Source: Heterostelium album PN500
Taxonomy: Eukaryota; Evosea; Eumycetozoa; Acytosteliales; Acytosteliaceae
DNA length: 64,000 bases
Assembly (NCBI RefSeq): GCF_000004825.1
Contig: NW_008805064.1
Location: 1,984,001 to 2,048,000, forward strand
Direction of reading: 5' to 3'
This document shows, one piece after another, positions 10,693-23,066 of the stretch. A program made the position numbers and the translations under genes. The stretch's first letter is position 1; each line of letters opens with the position of its first letter. The notes beneath the pieces were generated by a model. The model ran no database searches. It saw only the letters and a program-made list of their open reading frames with translations, and was not told the origin of the DNA.

Positions 10693-13600
10693 TTAATTTG
10701 GTTTAAAATTATTAATAATTTTTTTTTGTGGTCCATATGATAAAATGGAATCGGAAATTCGATTGATAAAACGATTGGTCGTTAGTTCTATAGCACTCTT
10801 ATGTAGTTTTGAAGCGACAAATCGGAATGTTCCAGGTTTATAGGTGTTATCCACTACATAGGTGGCGTCATCATTGGACTGTAGGTTGTATCCACTTGGA
10901 ATACTCGATGGATCGATAGAGACATAATATGGTCCACCAGGTAGGTTGTCAAACACATAGGATCCATCTTGATCTGTTTGAGTGCTCTGAAGAACTTGGT
11001 ACTTGTTGCTGTAGTTCAACAATTTAATTGGTATGTCAACCCATGGAATAGTCGATTGATTGCCTTTGGCGTCGTAGGGAATTTGCAGTAGTCGACCTGT
11101 AAGTTCGAATCGATCGTTCTCAGTTGCATCCTGATAGTCGACGAATGATAGCAGATGCCAATAGTTATACATTGAAATATCAAGGGTGTCACTGGTTGGC
11201 CAAGGTGATTTTTCTAGGACTGGGTTGTTTGGATACAAAGGCAGTGTGTAGGTTCCATCCAATTCAAAGAATGTATGTTTATAATCTGGGTGCATAAAGC
11301 TCACATTCTTTGGTAGTGTTTCAGCGTCTATCTTTACAGTGTAGACTCCACTCGGGCGAATGTGATTGAAGACATACCAACCGGTTGCGTTGGTAGTGGC
11401 CGTGGCAACACGGTTCTTATTGCTGTCAAGCAGAGATACCGATACATTTTCAAGTTTATCGATTGGATAGATACATACGACACCTTGCACCATGTAATCA
11501 GGCAGCTTCACTTCACCATTGAACGTTGTTGAGTAGCTGTCGTTACTACGACTTTCATTGTGATCCCATATTTTGTTGAAGATCCAATTGGAATGACTGA
11601 CTTCTACGAAAGCATAACCAGTTTCATTGAACCAACTCAATTGATTGGACACCCATTGCGATCCATCTGGAATTCCTTGTGGTCCAGCTTTGATCAAATA
11701 GAATCCAGGATAGAGGTTGGAGAATATATATCCATTTCCACGAGATGGCATAGTATGTGTAGTTTTAATCAGTTCCATATTGGTCTGGTTGTACAAAGAT
11801 ACATTGATACCAAACAGTATTTCATCGTATTCAACTAAACCATTGTTATTGTCATCGTGATATATTTTTCCATTGATTTCAAATGTTTCTTCAACGATGA
11901 GTGCATCCTTGATTCTAATGGTAAAGTTGGTGTTTTCCCATGGATCTGTTTCATTGATATCTCTACAAACTGGGTCGTCGAAAACGGTCAATGGAATGGC
12001 ACCACCACGCCAACCTTTAGATGAAACAAACGATGAAAATTCACTATTCTCCAGATAGACCATGCCGGATGGACATTGTGATGGATCGGTTCTAATCGTG
12101 TAGGTTCCTTGTGGTACGTTGACAAAGGTGTAGACACCATCGTTGTTGGTAGCAGTGGTCATCAATAGATTCTTGGTATTTTCTTCACCAATAAGGAAAA
12201 CACTGGCATTTTTCCATGGAATATCCACAGCAGAGATATTCTTTGATCGATCGGTGTCCATCATTAGACGACCGGTAACAGTAAAATTTTGAGTCAGAGC
12301 AAGTGAGAGTGTTGCATTAAAGTCAACGGAGGAGTATATCGATGTTTCTGTTGTTGATGGCCATTTCACAGCAGAGTATACTACATTAAATATATTAACA
12401 AAACTAGCCAATTCACCACGTCGATTGAAAGTATTTTCTTTTCCACCGGCCAAAAATGAAGTATTTCCTGGAAGTGTAGTGTTAACGATCTGAATGAAAT
12501 AAGAGTTGGAGATGATATGTGGAATATGGAAACGACCTTCTCTATTGGTAACGGTGGATTTATAGATTCTATTCCTTCTATCGACCAGATTCACAGTGAT
12601 ATTGGACAGGTCAAACTTTGGACATGGGAATTCCAGAGACAACAATCCCCTAACAGTATAGTCTTCCGTTCGCAACAGACCATTGTATCGCTTGATGAGT
12701 GCACCACTGAATGTTTCATTCCTATTGTCATTCTTTTCGAATTGATTAAAATCAACTTCTATTCTTCCATTGCTGCCGAAATCGTTGGTATAGAATGGAA
12801 TCCAGAAAAGATCCAAAGTGGAATGCTGTTTCTTCACTTCAATGACATAGGATCCACGTTCTAAATTTGTAAAATGGAACTTTCCATCTTTGTCTGTGAC
12901 GCTCAACATCATTGTAACATTGGTGTAAAGATCAAGTAGTTGGACAGTGGTATTGGCAATACCATTTTGTGGAGTGAAATAACCATCGCCATCGTTATCA
13001 TCAAAGATATAGCCATAGATGTCATATTTAAACAAGCTTATGTAACCATTTTGTTGTCCAATGGTAAACGGTGCTTTGACTGGTGCTCCTAGTTGTGATG
13101 GCTTAAAATCTGGATGTTTTTCATTGACTTGAATCTCAAACATACCGACTCCATCGTGGAGATTGAATTTAGAGAATGGTGAAACGTCCATAAAAGTATG
13201 ATTCGCTGGAAGTTGACTGGCATCCAATTTAACAATATACTTGGCAGGATTCAAGTTATCGAAATAATAGTAACCAAATTCATTGGTGGAGGTAACGGCC
13301 ATTTCTTTTTTGGTTTCAGAGTTGATAAGTTGTACTATGACATTGGACCATGGCTTATCGGATTTATCCATCGATGACGATGCAATCGACATTTGACCCA
13401 CGATTGCAGTAGGCAATGGATACAGAATGGCATTCAAATCGAATTGGTTCTTGATGATACTGATTCTCAGTTGTCCAAATATATCGAATTTCAATGGACG
13501 AATCTGAGTGTGAGATGGAATTGTACTCTTGTCGATGTTCAACATGTATTCTCCATTTGGAATCTCATCGAAACGATAGATTCCATCTGGGTTGGTTTGG

Positions 13601-15487
13601 GTCGATCGCAAGTAAACACCTTTATCAGTGGTCAATATCAATGTTGTATTGGGAACTTTGGTATCGGATGGAGTGATCTCATTGTCATTATCATGATCCA
13701 AAAATATAGTTCCACCAATATTGAACTTTTGCAGTGGTGTTTGATTGGATTCACAACTACAAATGTTGTTTGGATCGGAATTTGTTCCATTTGTACCCAT
13801 TGAACCTGTAGAGGATGTTGTTGTATGTCCAGTACCAGTTGCAGTTGTCGGTGTATTATTAGAACCATTTCCATTTCCAGATCCATTGCCATTGGCGGTA
13901 GTTGATCCAGGTCCAGCGCTAGTTATACTGGCAGTTGGAGTTGTAGTTATTGATCCAGATCCATTACTATTGGTAGTTGTTGATCCAGCACCAGATCCAT
14001 TACCATTTGATCCAGGACCAGCACTAGTTATACTGGTTGTAGTTGTCGATCCAACACCAGATCCATTACCATTAGATGTCGTTGATCTTGGACCAGTATT
14101 AGCTCCACTAATGGTTGTGGTTGCAGCCGTGGATGTAATAGAACCAGATCCATTTCCATTAGAAGTTGATGAGGATAGACCAGCTCCATTAGTAGTTGTT
14201 GATCCAACACTAGATCCATTTCCATTAGATGTCGTTGATCCTGGACCAGTACTAGCTCCAAAAATGGTAGTGGTTGTGGTTGCGGCCGTGGACGTAATAG
14301 AACCAGATCCATTACCATTGGTAGTTGTCGTTCTACCACTAGTTCCACTTATGGTTGCTGTTGCAGTCCCTGATCCGGTACTAAAACTAGATCCACCGGT
14401 ATTCGATGTTACCGTACCAGTTTCTGATGAAGAGCCTGAACTTGAAGATGTTGGATTATGTGATGGTACAGGAGCTGGTGTAAGAGTTGTGGAGGGTATC
14501 GAAGCAACATTGGTAGTTGTAGACGCATGATTAAAATTTAATATATTTGATTCAGCCGTTGTTATTTCATCGTAGTCTGCACTATCAGTAAAATCTATTG
14601 TTTTTGTTTAAGAAATTAAAATAAATTAGTATAAACAATCTTATTTTTCTTTAAGTAGTATCCATACTTTTAGGATAGAATGTAGGTTCGAATGGAGTTT
14701 GAGTATGTTTGGGTACTACATATGGTTCTGGATGCTCATCGAAATCATCATGAAGATATGGAGGATACGATCGAACTGGTGGAGGTCTTATATTTCCATT
14801 TGTGGGGGTGAAAAGTTCTTTGGGACAGTTCTCAACAGCGATCACTGAATAGTATAGAGAAACACCGTTACATGGTTTGTTTGGATCGCAATTCGAGCGG
14901 AGACTGAACTTTATTGAAGTCACCGGTGTAAACGGTGCCAAAATTATATAGTTATTGAATTCCACGTTGGAATATTCGGAATTGATTTTTCCACTCTCGA
15001 GGAAATACCACTCGTGCGTCGACATTGGCAGGTTGAATTCGTTGTTCGAATAGAGCTGGAAATTCTTATTTTCAAAGTCACCAAAAATCACAATGAAATT
15101 GTCTTTGCCGATGGGATGGGAGAATTGGAAGGTGACATTCGAGTGTTGGTCGGTGCCATTGGTGAAATGAAAGAGTGTTTGAATCGGCTTGAATCCAACA
15201 CGCCGGAAATAGGCTTGATCTTTTTCAAACTTTTGGTTATTCACAGTGTAACCATGTGCAACCTGATCCTTGGAGTCGCCATCCATATGCACGAATATTA
15301 CTGGGTATTTCGGCTTGTTCCATCCCACCGTATGTTTATTATTGAATTCATTATAAAATTCGACCGGTGAGAAGTCAATATAAGTGGTTTCACATGCACC
15401 AACCTCTGACACACCGAAACAAAATATATAATAAATTAAAAAACAAAATATACTTAATCTATATTTTTTATTTATAAAGTAAAACAT
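10693..15487 (-). CDS. Colossin-like secreted protein with SdrD_B/Cna-B repeats
   Basis: Two exons: 15487-14668 and 14594-10693; 1573 residues. The signal peptide (about residues 1-32, IFCFLIYYIFCFG) leads an N-terminal globular domain beginning ETTYIDFSPVEF. A Ser/Thr/Gly/Asn-rich linker spans about 290-550. Eight repeats then follow, each opening with a variant of FxxxGxIF/YxDxNxDG and closing with GxYxFxNLxxGxYxVxxD (for example FDDNDGDGYF, GYYYFDNLNP, GSYVFDNLPGGPYYV). These are SdrD_B/Cna-B-type beta-sandwiches, and some loops (DNDGDG, DDNNNG) look calcium-binding. This arrangement matches the colossin family of dictyostelids. Many NxS/T sequons fit an extracellular glycoprotein. There is no C-terminal membrane anchor, and the exact paralog is not assigned. 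Confidence 0.9.
13805..14530. repeat. Degenerate tandem coding repeat (Thr/Ser/Gly/Asn linker)
   Basis: Repeating blocks encode variants of NGNGSGSITSTAATTT and TGPGSTTSNGNGS on the minus strand inside the colossin-like gene. The long open plus-strand frame across the same region is a by-product of this repeat and is not a gene. Confidence 0.75.
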
Positions 15488-16198
15488 ATTTTAAAATATA
15501 TAAATAAATAAATAATAATTTAGATATAAACTATTGATGGAAATATAATATATTTAATCTTATTAAATAATCTATCGAATAATAATATTATAGTTATAGG
15601 AAATATTAATATGTCACAAATTATAAATATTTCTTTATTTTGTAGATTGGTTTAAACTTAACATATATATTTTTGATTAATAATGAATAAACAATAATAT
15701 CCTGACGAACATCTTTATCTATATCATCTATATGATTGATCATTCTTTAAATCGACCCTTTTGACTACACTTCCGTAAATAGTGTAATTAAAGAAATCCA
15801 AGAAATTATTTACATGTAATCTACTCTTTTATTTAATTAATTTATCTCTTTGAATTAAAAATAGTGATAATGATACTATATATTTAAATCACAGTGATAA
15901 GTATAAATTGACATCTAATATGATTATAATTAATAACACAATGGTATGATGATGAATGATCAAACATCATTCGTGTGTTTGAAGAAGGAAATATCAATAG
16001 CAGCAATTAAAAAAACAGAATTAGTGATTAATTGTGTGTTTGTGTGTTTATTTGTGTGTGTGGGTGAAAGGTGAATCAAATCAAATTTCATTGTTTTATA
16101 GTCGTTGTTAAGTTCACAAGCAAAGATAAAAAAAAAAAATTTCAAATTTACATTTATCATTTATTTTTGTTGTTAATGTTGTATCTCAATAATAATAT
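15488..16198. other. Intergenic region, no gene seen
   Basis: About 710 bp of AT-rich DNA upstream of the colossin-like gene. A TGTGTG/GTGTGGG-rich stretch lies at about 16032-16066. The only ORF (minus, 15960-16160) starts without a good context and has no protein-like composition. Confidence 0.5.
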
Positions 16199-18067
16199 TT
16201 AAACGGATGCACCATTGAGTATGTTTCCATTACTTTTACTGTTGTTATTATTATTGTTGTTGCTGTTGTTGTTGTTTTCATTATTGTTAATGTTGGTTGG
16301 TGAAGTTAATGATCTTAATTGTTGATTCTCCTTCTTGAGTTTATCGTTTTCTACTTTGGAGATTGTTAGATTCTGTTGGAATGATTGATTCAAACTCTCT
16401 AGACTAGCAAACTTTTGTTGTGATAACTCGATGACCGATTTGTAGGCGGCAATCTTTTGATCGACGCTGGTCAGTGTAGTCTGGTAACGCGTCAGTAGTT
16501 GACCGAATTTCTCATTCATATACTCTGCCTTGGCTTCGCTCTCTTCGACACGTTGTTTCAGCCGACCGGTTTCTTGCTCTTCGAGCATTGTCTTTTCGTG
16601 CTCGAGCTTGATGGTGCGCATCTTGTGAGTGTCACGCTCGTGTGTCACCGTCTTGAGATCGAGCTTGAGCTTCTCGATCGATGCATTGAGCTGCACGATC
16701 AGCACGTCTTTCTCTGCCGATTGGTTGGTGATTTCGTGTAGTTTGTTCATCAGTTCCTCACGTTCACGTTGCAGTGCACGAATGGTCTGTGTAGGATCGG
16801 TCCTACTTGTGCTGGCTTCAGAGATACGTGGTTTGTTAGTGGTTCGTAGTGGTGTCGAACTGCTGCTGCTAGTTGTTGTCGTTGTCCTTTTGGGTGTGGA
16901 GAGACTGCTGGTTGTTGAGCGACCTATTCTACTGCCGGTGCTTAGCGATGTCGAGAGTGAGTGTGATGCATGTGAGTGAGAGTGAGAGAGATTCGACGAT
17001 GGATTGTGTGATGATGACAATGATGTAGTTGTTGTTGTTGTTGGAATGTGGTGTGTACTTGTTAGTTGTGGTGATTCTACTTTTGGTGTTGTAGAAGTAG
17101 AAGTAGATGATGATGATGATGTTGTTGTTGTTGATGTTGTTACAGGTTTGTTTGATGAAGATGAAGAAGTGGATGTTGTTCCATGAAGTAATTCACTAAT
17201 GGAAAGGGGTGGAGCTGATATAGATCCTGATGATAATGATAATGATGATTTACTTGGTGTTTTTAATGATGGTGCTGTTGTTGTGGAAGATAGATTTGTA
17301 AGAGTCGATGACAGTGATGTGTTGGTAGAGTGTGAGGAAATTGGTTTGGTTAATGTCGATGATTTGTTTTTGAGTGATGATATATCTGATTTCGATTTGG
17401 TAAGTGGTGTTACAACAGTCGTATCATTAGTAGATAATGATTTATGATGTGATTTACTTGATGATGTCGTTGTTGTTGATGATGATGTTCCTGTCTTTAA
17501 ACTGGTAGTAGGTTTCTTTAATGAACTAATACTACTGCTTGTTTTTGTTGGTTCTTTAGTTGTTGTTGTTGTTGCTGCTGCTGCTGTTGTTGTTGTTGCA
17601 CCTGTTGTTGATGTAGTTGTAGTGGTTGAAGTGGTTGTATTATCTTTATCTTTATCCTTATCTGTTTTTGTTGGTTCTTTAGTTGTTGTTGCCGCTGCTG
17701 TTGAAAGAGTTGAAGATTTATCTTTTAGTGTACCACTTAGAGATGTGGAGGTAGTGGAAGTAACTTTCTTTGGTCCAGGGAATGTTTTAGATAGCGATGT
17801 AGTTGTACCATGATTGGAGAGTAACGGATTCTTTAGTGTGGAGGTTGCTGAGGAGGATGAAGAAGTTGATGTTGTTGAACTACCAGATCTAGGTGTCTTT
17901 GGTAGTGATGATGATGATGTTGACTTTTTAGTTGTTGTAGTACCACTATTACCTTCGGTGCTGGTCAATCCTGCAGGTTTTCTCTTTAAAGTAGTAGAAG
18001 TAGATGTCGAACCAGTAGTACTAGAGGTGGAAGTGCTTGGCTTTGGAGTAGTGCTTGAACTACTCAT
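16199..18067 (-). CDS. Ser/Thr-rich protein with C-terminal coiled coil
   Basis: Single exon, 622 residues. Residues 1 to about 415 are nearly all Ser, Thr, Lys and Pro, with short basic clusters, and are probably disordered. Residues about 420-590 form a long coiled coil (RALQREREELMNKLHEI, IEKLKLDLKTVTHERD, LEHEKTMLEEQETGRLKQR). A poly-Asn tail follows. The basic S/T-rich plus coiled-coil layout resembles cytoskeleton-associated proteins, but no family signature was recognised. The smaller plus-strand ORFs are shadows of its codon repeats. Confidence 0.8.
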   Translation of the reverse strand: MSSSSTTPKPSTSTSSTTGSTSTSTTLKRKPAGLTSTEGNSGTTTTKKSTSSSSLPKTPRSGSSTTSTSSSSSATSTLKNPLLSNHGTTTSLSKTFPGPKKVTSTTSTSLSGTLKDKSSTLSTAAATTTKEPTKTDKDKDKDNTTTSTTTTTSTTGATTTTAAAATTTTTKEPTKTSSSISSLKKPTTSLKTGTSSSTTTTSSSKSHHKSLSTNDTTVVTPLTKSKSDISSLKNKSSTLTKPISSHSTNTSLSSTLTNLSSTTTAPSLKTPSKSSLSLSSGSISAPPLSISELLHGTTSTSSSSSNKPVTTSTTTTSSSSSTSTSTTPKVESPQLTSTHHIPTTTTTTSLSSSHNPSSNLSHSHSHASHSLSTSLSTGSRIGRSTTSSLSTPKRTTTTTSSSSSTPLRTTNKPRISEASTSRTDPTQTIRALQREREELMNKLHEITNQSAEKDVLIVQLNASIEKLKLDLKTVTHERDTHKMRTIKLEHEKTMLEEQETGRLKQRVEESEAKAEYMNEKFGQLLTRYQTTLTSVDQKIAAYKSVIELSQQKFASLESLNQSFQQNLTISKVENDKLKKENQQLRSLTSPTNINNNENNNNSNNNNNNNSKSNGNILNGASV

Positions 18068-18394
18068 CTTGATTCTATCGAGATCTTACTTAATATGTAT
18101 AATTAAATTAATTTGTTTTTATATTATTATTATTAGAATTATATATATAAATAAAAAACAATGAAAATCAGTTGGTTGATTAATTTTAGCTGTGATTTGT
18201 TTGATCAATTTTTTTTGTTTTTCTACCCCTTTTTTTTTTTTAAAAAAAAGTCATCGCAGATAACTTAATGGTAAACAAAGAATAATCATTAATTTTCTTA
18301 AAAAGTTCTGAATAAATGAAGTTAAGTTGTAATTTTTATACTATTTTACATTATATTATAAACAAAAAAGCAAGTGTAGTGATCTGATCAATGA
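18068..18394. other. Short intergenic region
   Basis: About 330 bp between two minus-strand genes, containing a T-run and an A-run (about 18230-18249). Nothing else was seen. Confidence 0.5.
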
Positions 18395-21300
18395 TTAAAC
18401 ACTTAGATTGCTTGATTGTAGAGTTGATGATGTTGTAGATGTACTGACGATGGATTGTTGTTGTGTTTGTGTGAGAATATATGGATGTATGGAATTGTTG
18501 GTTGGATACTCTTTGGTGGGATCGTGAAGAAGGAATGAAAGTGCAGAGTGGTTGTCGTGAGAGATCGGCTTGGTGTAGATGTCTTTGTTGGATGGAGGTG
18601 CACAGTCATAGACTGCCGTTGTAAAACTAGGGAATTTCAAGAGTGAAATACACTCGTTTGCACGTGATACCACCTGAATGTCAAAGTACTGGTGGTAGCT
18701 GAGAACTTTGAGTAGACACAGGATGACACGTGAAGTCGCTTCTGGCCAACGCGATGCAATCTTGGTGAGTGAAGAAATCAGTACGAGCATCATGGTGATC
18801 GATTCCAATGGCATGTTACTACTGGTGGTGGTCGCGGCGGCGGTGCTGCTGTTGGTTGACGACATCGATGAGGCGCCAGTGAGTAGCGCACTCGAGGAGG
18901 TGGCCGATATCATGTCGCGCGGATTAGCCGTTCCGAGGGTGAGCGACGACTGCGACGCGCCAGACAACGACTCCATCTTGATGAGATTGATCTTCTCGTA
19001 GGTGAGCAGCTCCAGTGCTTCGTGATAGTCGTTGAACACCGCAGAGCTAATCTCTGGACATATCGACTGCGAAGCGTACTCACCGATTATCCAAACGAGC
19101 GACTGCACGATGTCGCTGGCCAGACGACCCTCAGTCACCAGCTGAATGAGAATGTCACGCTCGCTTACCACCAGCGATGGATAGCGATTGAAAACACCGA
19201 GAATCTTGGCGATCAATGTTTCCTTGATGGCCAGTTGATACGGCTCGAACGGGAATATCTGGTCGATTCTCTCGAATATCACAGGAATCAGAGTGACAAA
19301 CACCGACTTGTCGCCGTGACACAGCAGTATATCAAAGTAGATGTGTAGCAGCGATGGTACCAACTCACAGGTACCAATGACTCTTGGTGTTATCGGTGTC
19401 TTCTTACAGAACTGGTACAACAACGGTAGAGTTGTGGTCGACCAGAAATTGATGGTTACACCACTCTCGTTACGCAACAAGTAATTGTAAAGTACACGAT
19501 ACTCACTCCAAGCAGTATCATTGACATCACCGACATCGACACTGCCCATCGATGCAAACTTTCGTTGTTCCACCAACACTGACTCCATCGATGACGTCAA
19601 CAATGGCAGATCCAACAACAAATGGAACACCTCTACAAAGGTAGATGGTGAAACGAGTGATGGTAATAACTCTGAAAACTCACTTGTATTATTATAATAA
19701 TAACAACAACAAACATATACATATTAATAAACTACTTTAACCTATCTATTAATATTGATATTAACTTACCCAATATAACTTTGAGGTGACCATGCTAAAC
19801 ATTTAAAAATAGGAGGGAAATACAATCCAAAAACATTGGAATTTTGAAGTAGTTTATCTTTGTTCATGATACAAAAGTTCAATGTCTCAAATGCAACGTA
19901 TGAATTCATATCTAAATGTCGATGATGATGATATATAGGTATGGTTGTTGTTAGTGTCTTCAATTTGAATTAGATAAATAGTTGAAGAGATAGTTACATG
20001 TTCTTGGTAGATAGGTTTGAAAGTATGCTCTGAATAGTGGTTCTGGATCATAGATGAGTGTATGACTGTGATTGACAAAGAACTGTAGGAGTGAAAGTAG
20101 TACGTGTCCAGAGTTGGCATTGGTGGTACGACTGGATGGCAGATGCAATTGGTATGCTTTCTGAACGGTTGGGAAGATCTTTGGTACAAGATTGACATCG
20201 CAACAACACAAGAAATCGAGTATTCTAATCGATTCCAACAATGCTATTACAGATAGATTATCGATAGAGTCTATCTTTGTGTCAGTGCCAGGTGGTTTCA
20301 ATTTAGACTGATCGATTATTCTTAAACAATATGATACAATCGTTGATTGAAAATTTGAATTTAAAACACGTTGTTGTTGTTGTTGTTGTTGATCATTGTT
20401 ATTACTATCAATTTGTCTTGGTGTAACAGGTGGTGATTCTGAATTTAACTTATTACCACTATTGTTATTGTTGTTATTATTATTATTAGGATTATAAAGA
20501 TTTGTTAACCATGTATATAATAATGAGAATGAATAGATATTGAATGATTGATCTTCAGTATAAACCTGTGCATTATTCAAAACCGTAAAGAATTCAATTG
20601 AAACGGATCCATCTAACTCGGTAACAGGTGAAGCTCCAGTACTTGCACCGATCTTGAAAACTAACAATTAATAAACTTAAGTTAGTATTGTTTGTTTTTT
20701 AGAGTAGTTTAGATATATATTTTATTATTATTATTATTGACTTACATCCTGTCGATGATTGCTTTTGATCTGATACTAACGATGCATGTGATAGATATTG
20801 ACTCAATTGTGTTTCGATTGACTTTATCTGAGAGTTGGAGATTGAATCATTAAAGTAACGAGCACATATCAGTAGTGAGGGCATTGAGAATGGTCTCAGT
20901 ACTGGATCTTGCATCGATATCGATTGAACGATCAGTGGAATGTTACCGACCAACAACGATGCCGACTCTTCACTTGCATTGGTTAACAACAACGATAACA
21001 ACAATGATAACACTTTATTCTCAAATGTTTTCAAACTAAATAATAATTTTATAATATAAATAACTATTCTTTCAACATCTTATATATATATATATATAAT
21101 ACATCTTATATATCTTTCTTTTTTTACTTACTTTTTATGTAATAGTTGAGGTTCATCAACAGATATCTTTGCGATGATTGACAATGATAATAATTTTACT
21201 TTATATGGTGTATTTGGATCTATTAGAACTGTTGTACTAAAATATATAAATATATAGTTAGTAAGGTTACATAGTTATTATTGGTTTGTTTGTTTGTTTA

Positions 21301-21610
21301 GTTTTACTTACAGTTTCTCAATGAATATTGGATTGACTTTGAGTGATGAAATTAATGTGGTTGCTGATGATGATGATGAATTTGATTTCGATTTACTCTT
21401 TTTGGAGTTACTGGTATTGCTATTCGATGATTTATTCTTGTTGAATGTATAATAGTTTATTGCTATACGATATAGTTGTTTAAGAAGATCTAAACTCTCT
21501 CTTGTCTTTGTGTTCTTCAATGCTATATTCTCAATCTTTCCAAGCAGTTCATTCAGATTGATATCCGATAGATTCGCTACATTGATTACATTACTATTTG
21601 GTTGTGACAT
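18395..21610 (-). CDS. ap5z1: AP-5 adaptor complex subunit zeta
   Basis: Six exons: 21610-21312, 21236-21132, 21035-20746, 20660-19998, 19911-19770 and 19682-18395; 928 residues, in frame throughout (human AP5Z1 is ~807; the excess is N/Q-rich inserts). The protein is an alpha-helical solenoid. Strings matching my recollection of AP5Z1 lie in the last exon: INFWSTTTLPLLYQF, SLVWIIGEYASQ, EALELLTYEK, SSLTKIASRWPEATSRVIL and RANECISLLKFPSF. AP-5 is the late-endosomal adaptor that works with SPG11/SPG15 in retrieval from late endosomes and in lysosome reformation. In exon 6 the AG at 19683 is used. The next AG downstream would break the frame. Confidence 0.85.
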
Positions 21611-22163
21611 CTCTTTTTATTAATAAAAAAAAAGATATCCACTTTAATCAAAATAATAAACTAAAAAATATAATACAATAAAATCTGATATGATAGTATT
21701 ATTGACAAGAAATGAGCAATCACTTTAAAAAAAAATATCTTGGATGCATATTTAAAAATGGATGAATTTTCAAGAGAAAAATACAATACTAAATGAAAAC
21801 TATAGTTTCTAGATAACTTGAACTTTTGAATATATCATAGTGATATTTTAAAATATATATATTAAATAAATATCCCACATGATTATTTTAGAACCCAAAT
21901 CACTGGACATTTTAATCTGATACATTTGTCACTGTTGGATTGTACAGGATATCAGGCTGACGAATATCAAATATTTATTATTTAATATAGATATTCCAAA
22001 TTATTATGAAAGAAGAATTAGGTTGTTATCCCAAAAAAGAATCAAGCTAATCAATCGGTTTCGTTTTTTTTTTTTTTATTGATCCCAAACAAATTATGAC
22101 ATAAACATAGTCATTTTTTAATTTTTAAATAAATAAATTAAGAGTAATAATAATAAGAAGAGA
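21611..22163. other. Divergent promoter region (AP-5 zeta / LYR gene)
   Basis: About 550 bp between divergent genes. It carries a T-run at 22064-22077 about 90 bp before the LYR start. No ORF was accepted. Confidence 0.5.
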
Positions 22164-22628
22164 ATGAATGTTTATAGTAGTAAGAATTGTTTAAATCTAT
22201 ATAGAGACCTTATTAGAGGTGCTAGATTGTTGATGGTAGATGTCTCTAGAAAAGATAGATCACTTTCTGGCTTTGCAACCAAAACTATTAGAGAGAAATT
22301 CAGAGAAAACCAAAAGGTATCTGATCTATCTCTAAAGAAACATTTATACGAACAAGCTCAAGTAGAATTTAATCATATGAAAAGTTTAGTTGAAAATCAA
22401 AGTGTAATAAAGGTATTATTATTGATATAATAGTTTCATTAGATCAACATCATATTAATTAGACATGAATGTATTCTTTATATATAGTATCCATGTTCAA
22501 TCAAAATTAGACCAGATGTTGTACAGAAATCAAAGATATTACTATCATCCAACACACAAGAGAAAATGAAAAAGAACAAGTGGGGATTTATGGATCGTTT
22601 GATGGTTGTCTTTTCAAGTAATAAATAA
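22164..22628 (+). CDS. LYR-motif (Complex1_LYR-like) protein
   Basis: Two exons: 22164-22412 and 22488-22628; 129 residues. The LYR tripeptide occurs early (LNLYRDLIRGARLL), with a conserved downstream Phe region (IREKFRENQKVSD) and basic helices. LYRM proteins are small mitochondrial matrix factors that bind acyl carrier protein or the iron-sulfur chaperone HSC20 and help assemble respiratory complexes or Fe-S proteins. Which LYRM this is cannot be told by eye. Exon 2 (YPCSIKIRPDVVQKSKI...) joins in phase 0 after a consensus-like GTATTA donor. Confidence 0.75.
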
Positions 22629-23066
22629 ACAATATAAACAATATATATTTATAAAAATTAGGAAATAGATAATCAATCAATCAATAGAAGTAGATTAAAC
22701 ATAAACTTATTTGACTTTTATATATCAACAATCAACATGATTTGATTGATATACCATTTAAATGTTTTATTTTAATTTAATTTAATTTTCAAAAGTATGT
22801 TTTAATAATAATAATAATATATGTTGCATTATTTGTTTTGAAATTATAATATTATGACAAAATATGGTGGTGTGTGGAGAGAGTGAGGATGAAATGAATA
22901 TATATATATATATAGTATAAAAACTACATGGTTGTTGTTAGTTGTTTGTTGTTTGCTGTTTAAGTGATTTGTATATATGATGATTATGTTATGCTTGGTG
23001 TATATATATATATAAACTGGTCAAGTAGTTTAGATTGTTTTGTTGTTTGATTGTTTGATAGTTTGA
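22629..23066. other. Convergent intergenic region
   Basis: About 440 bp between converging genes, with TA-dinucleotide runs near 22899-22912 and 23001-23013. No gene was seen. Confidence 0.5.

Noticed and set aside
13745-14530. Long plus-strand open frame rich in Asp/Pro/Val
   Set aside because: It is the complement of the Thr/Ser/Gly/Asn repeat in the colossin-like gene. The minus strand gives a spliced, domain-bearing protein.
15960-16160. 66-codon minus-strand ORF
   Set aside because: Low-complexity composition, no family signal and a poor start context.
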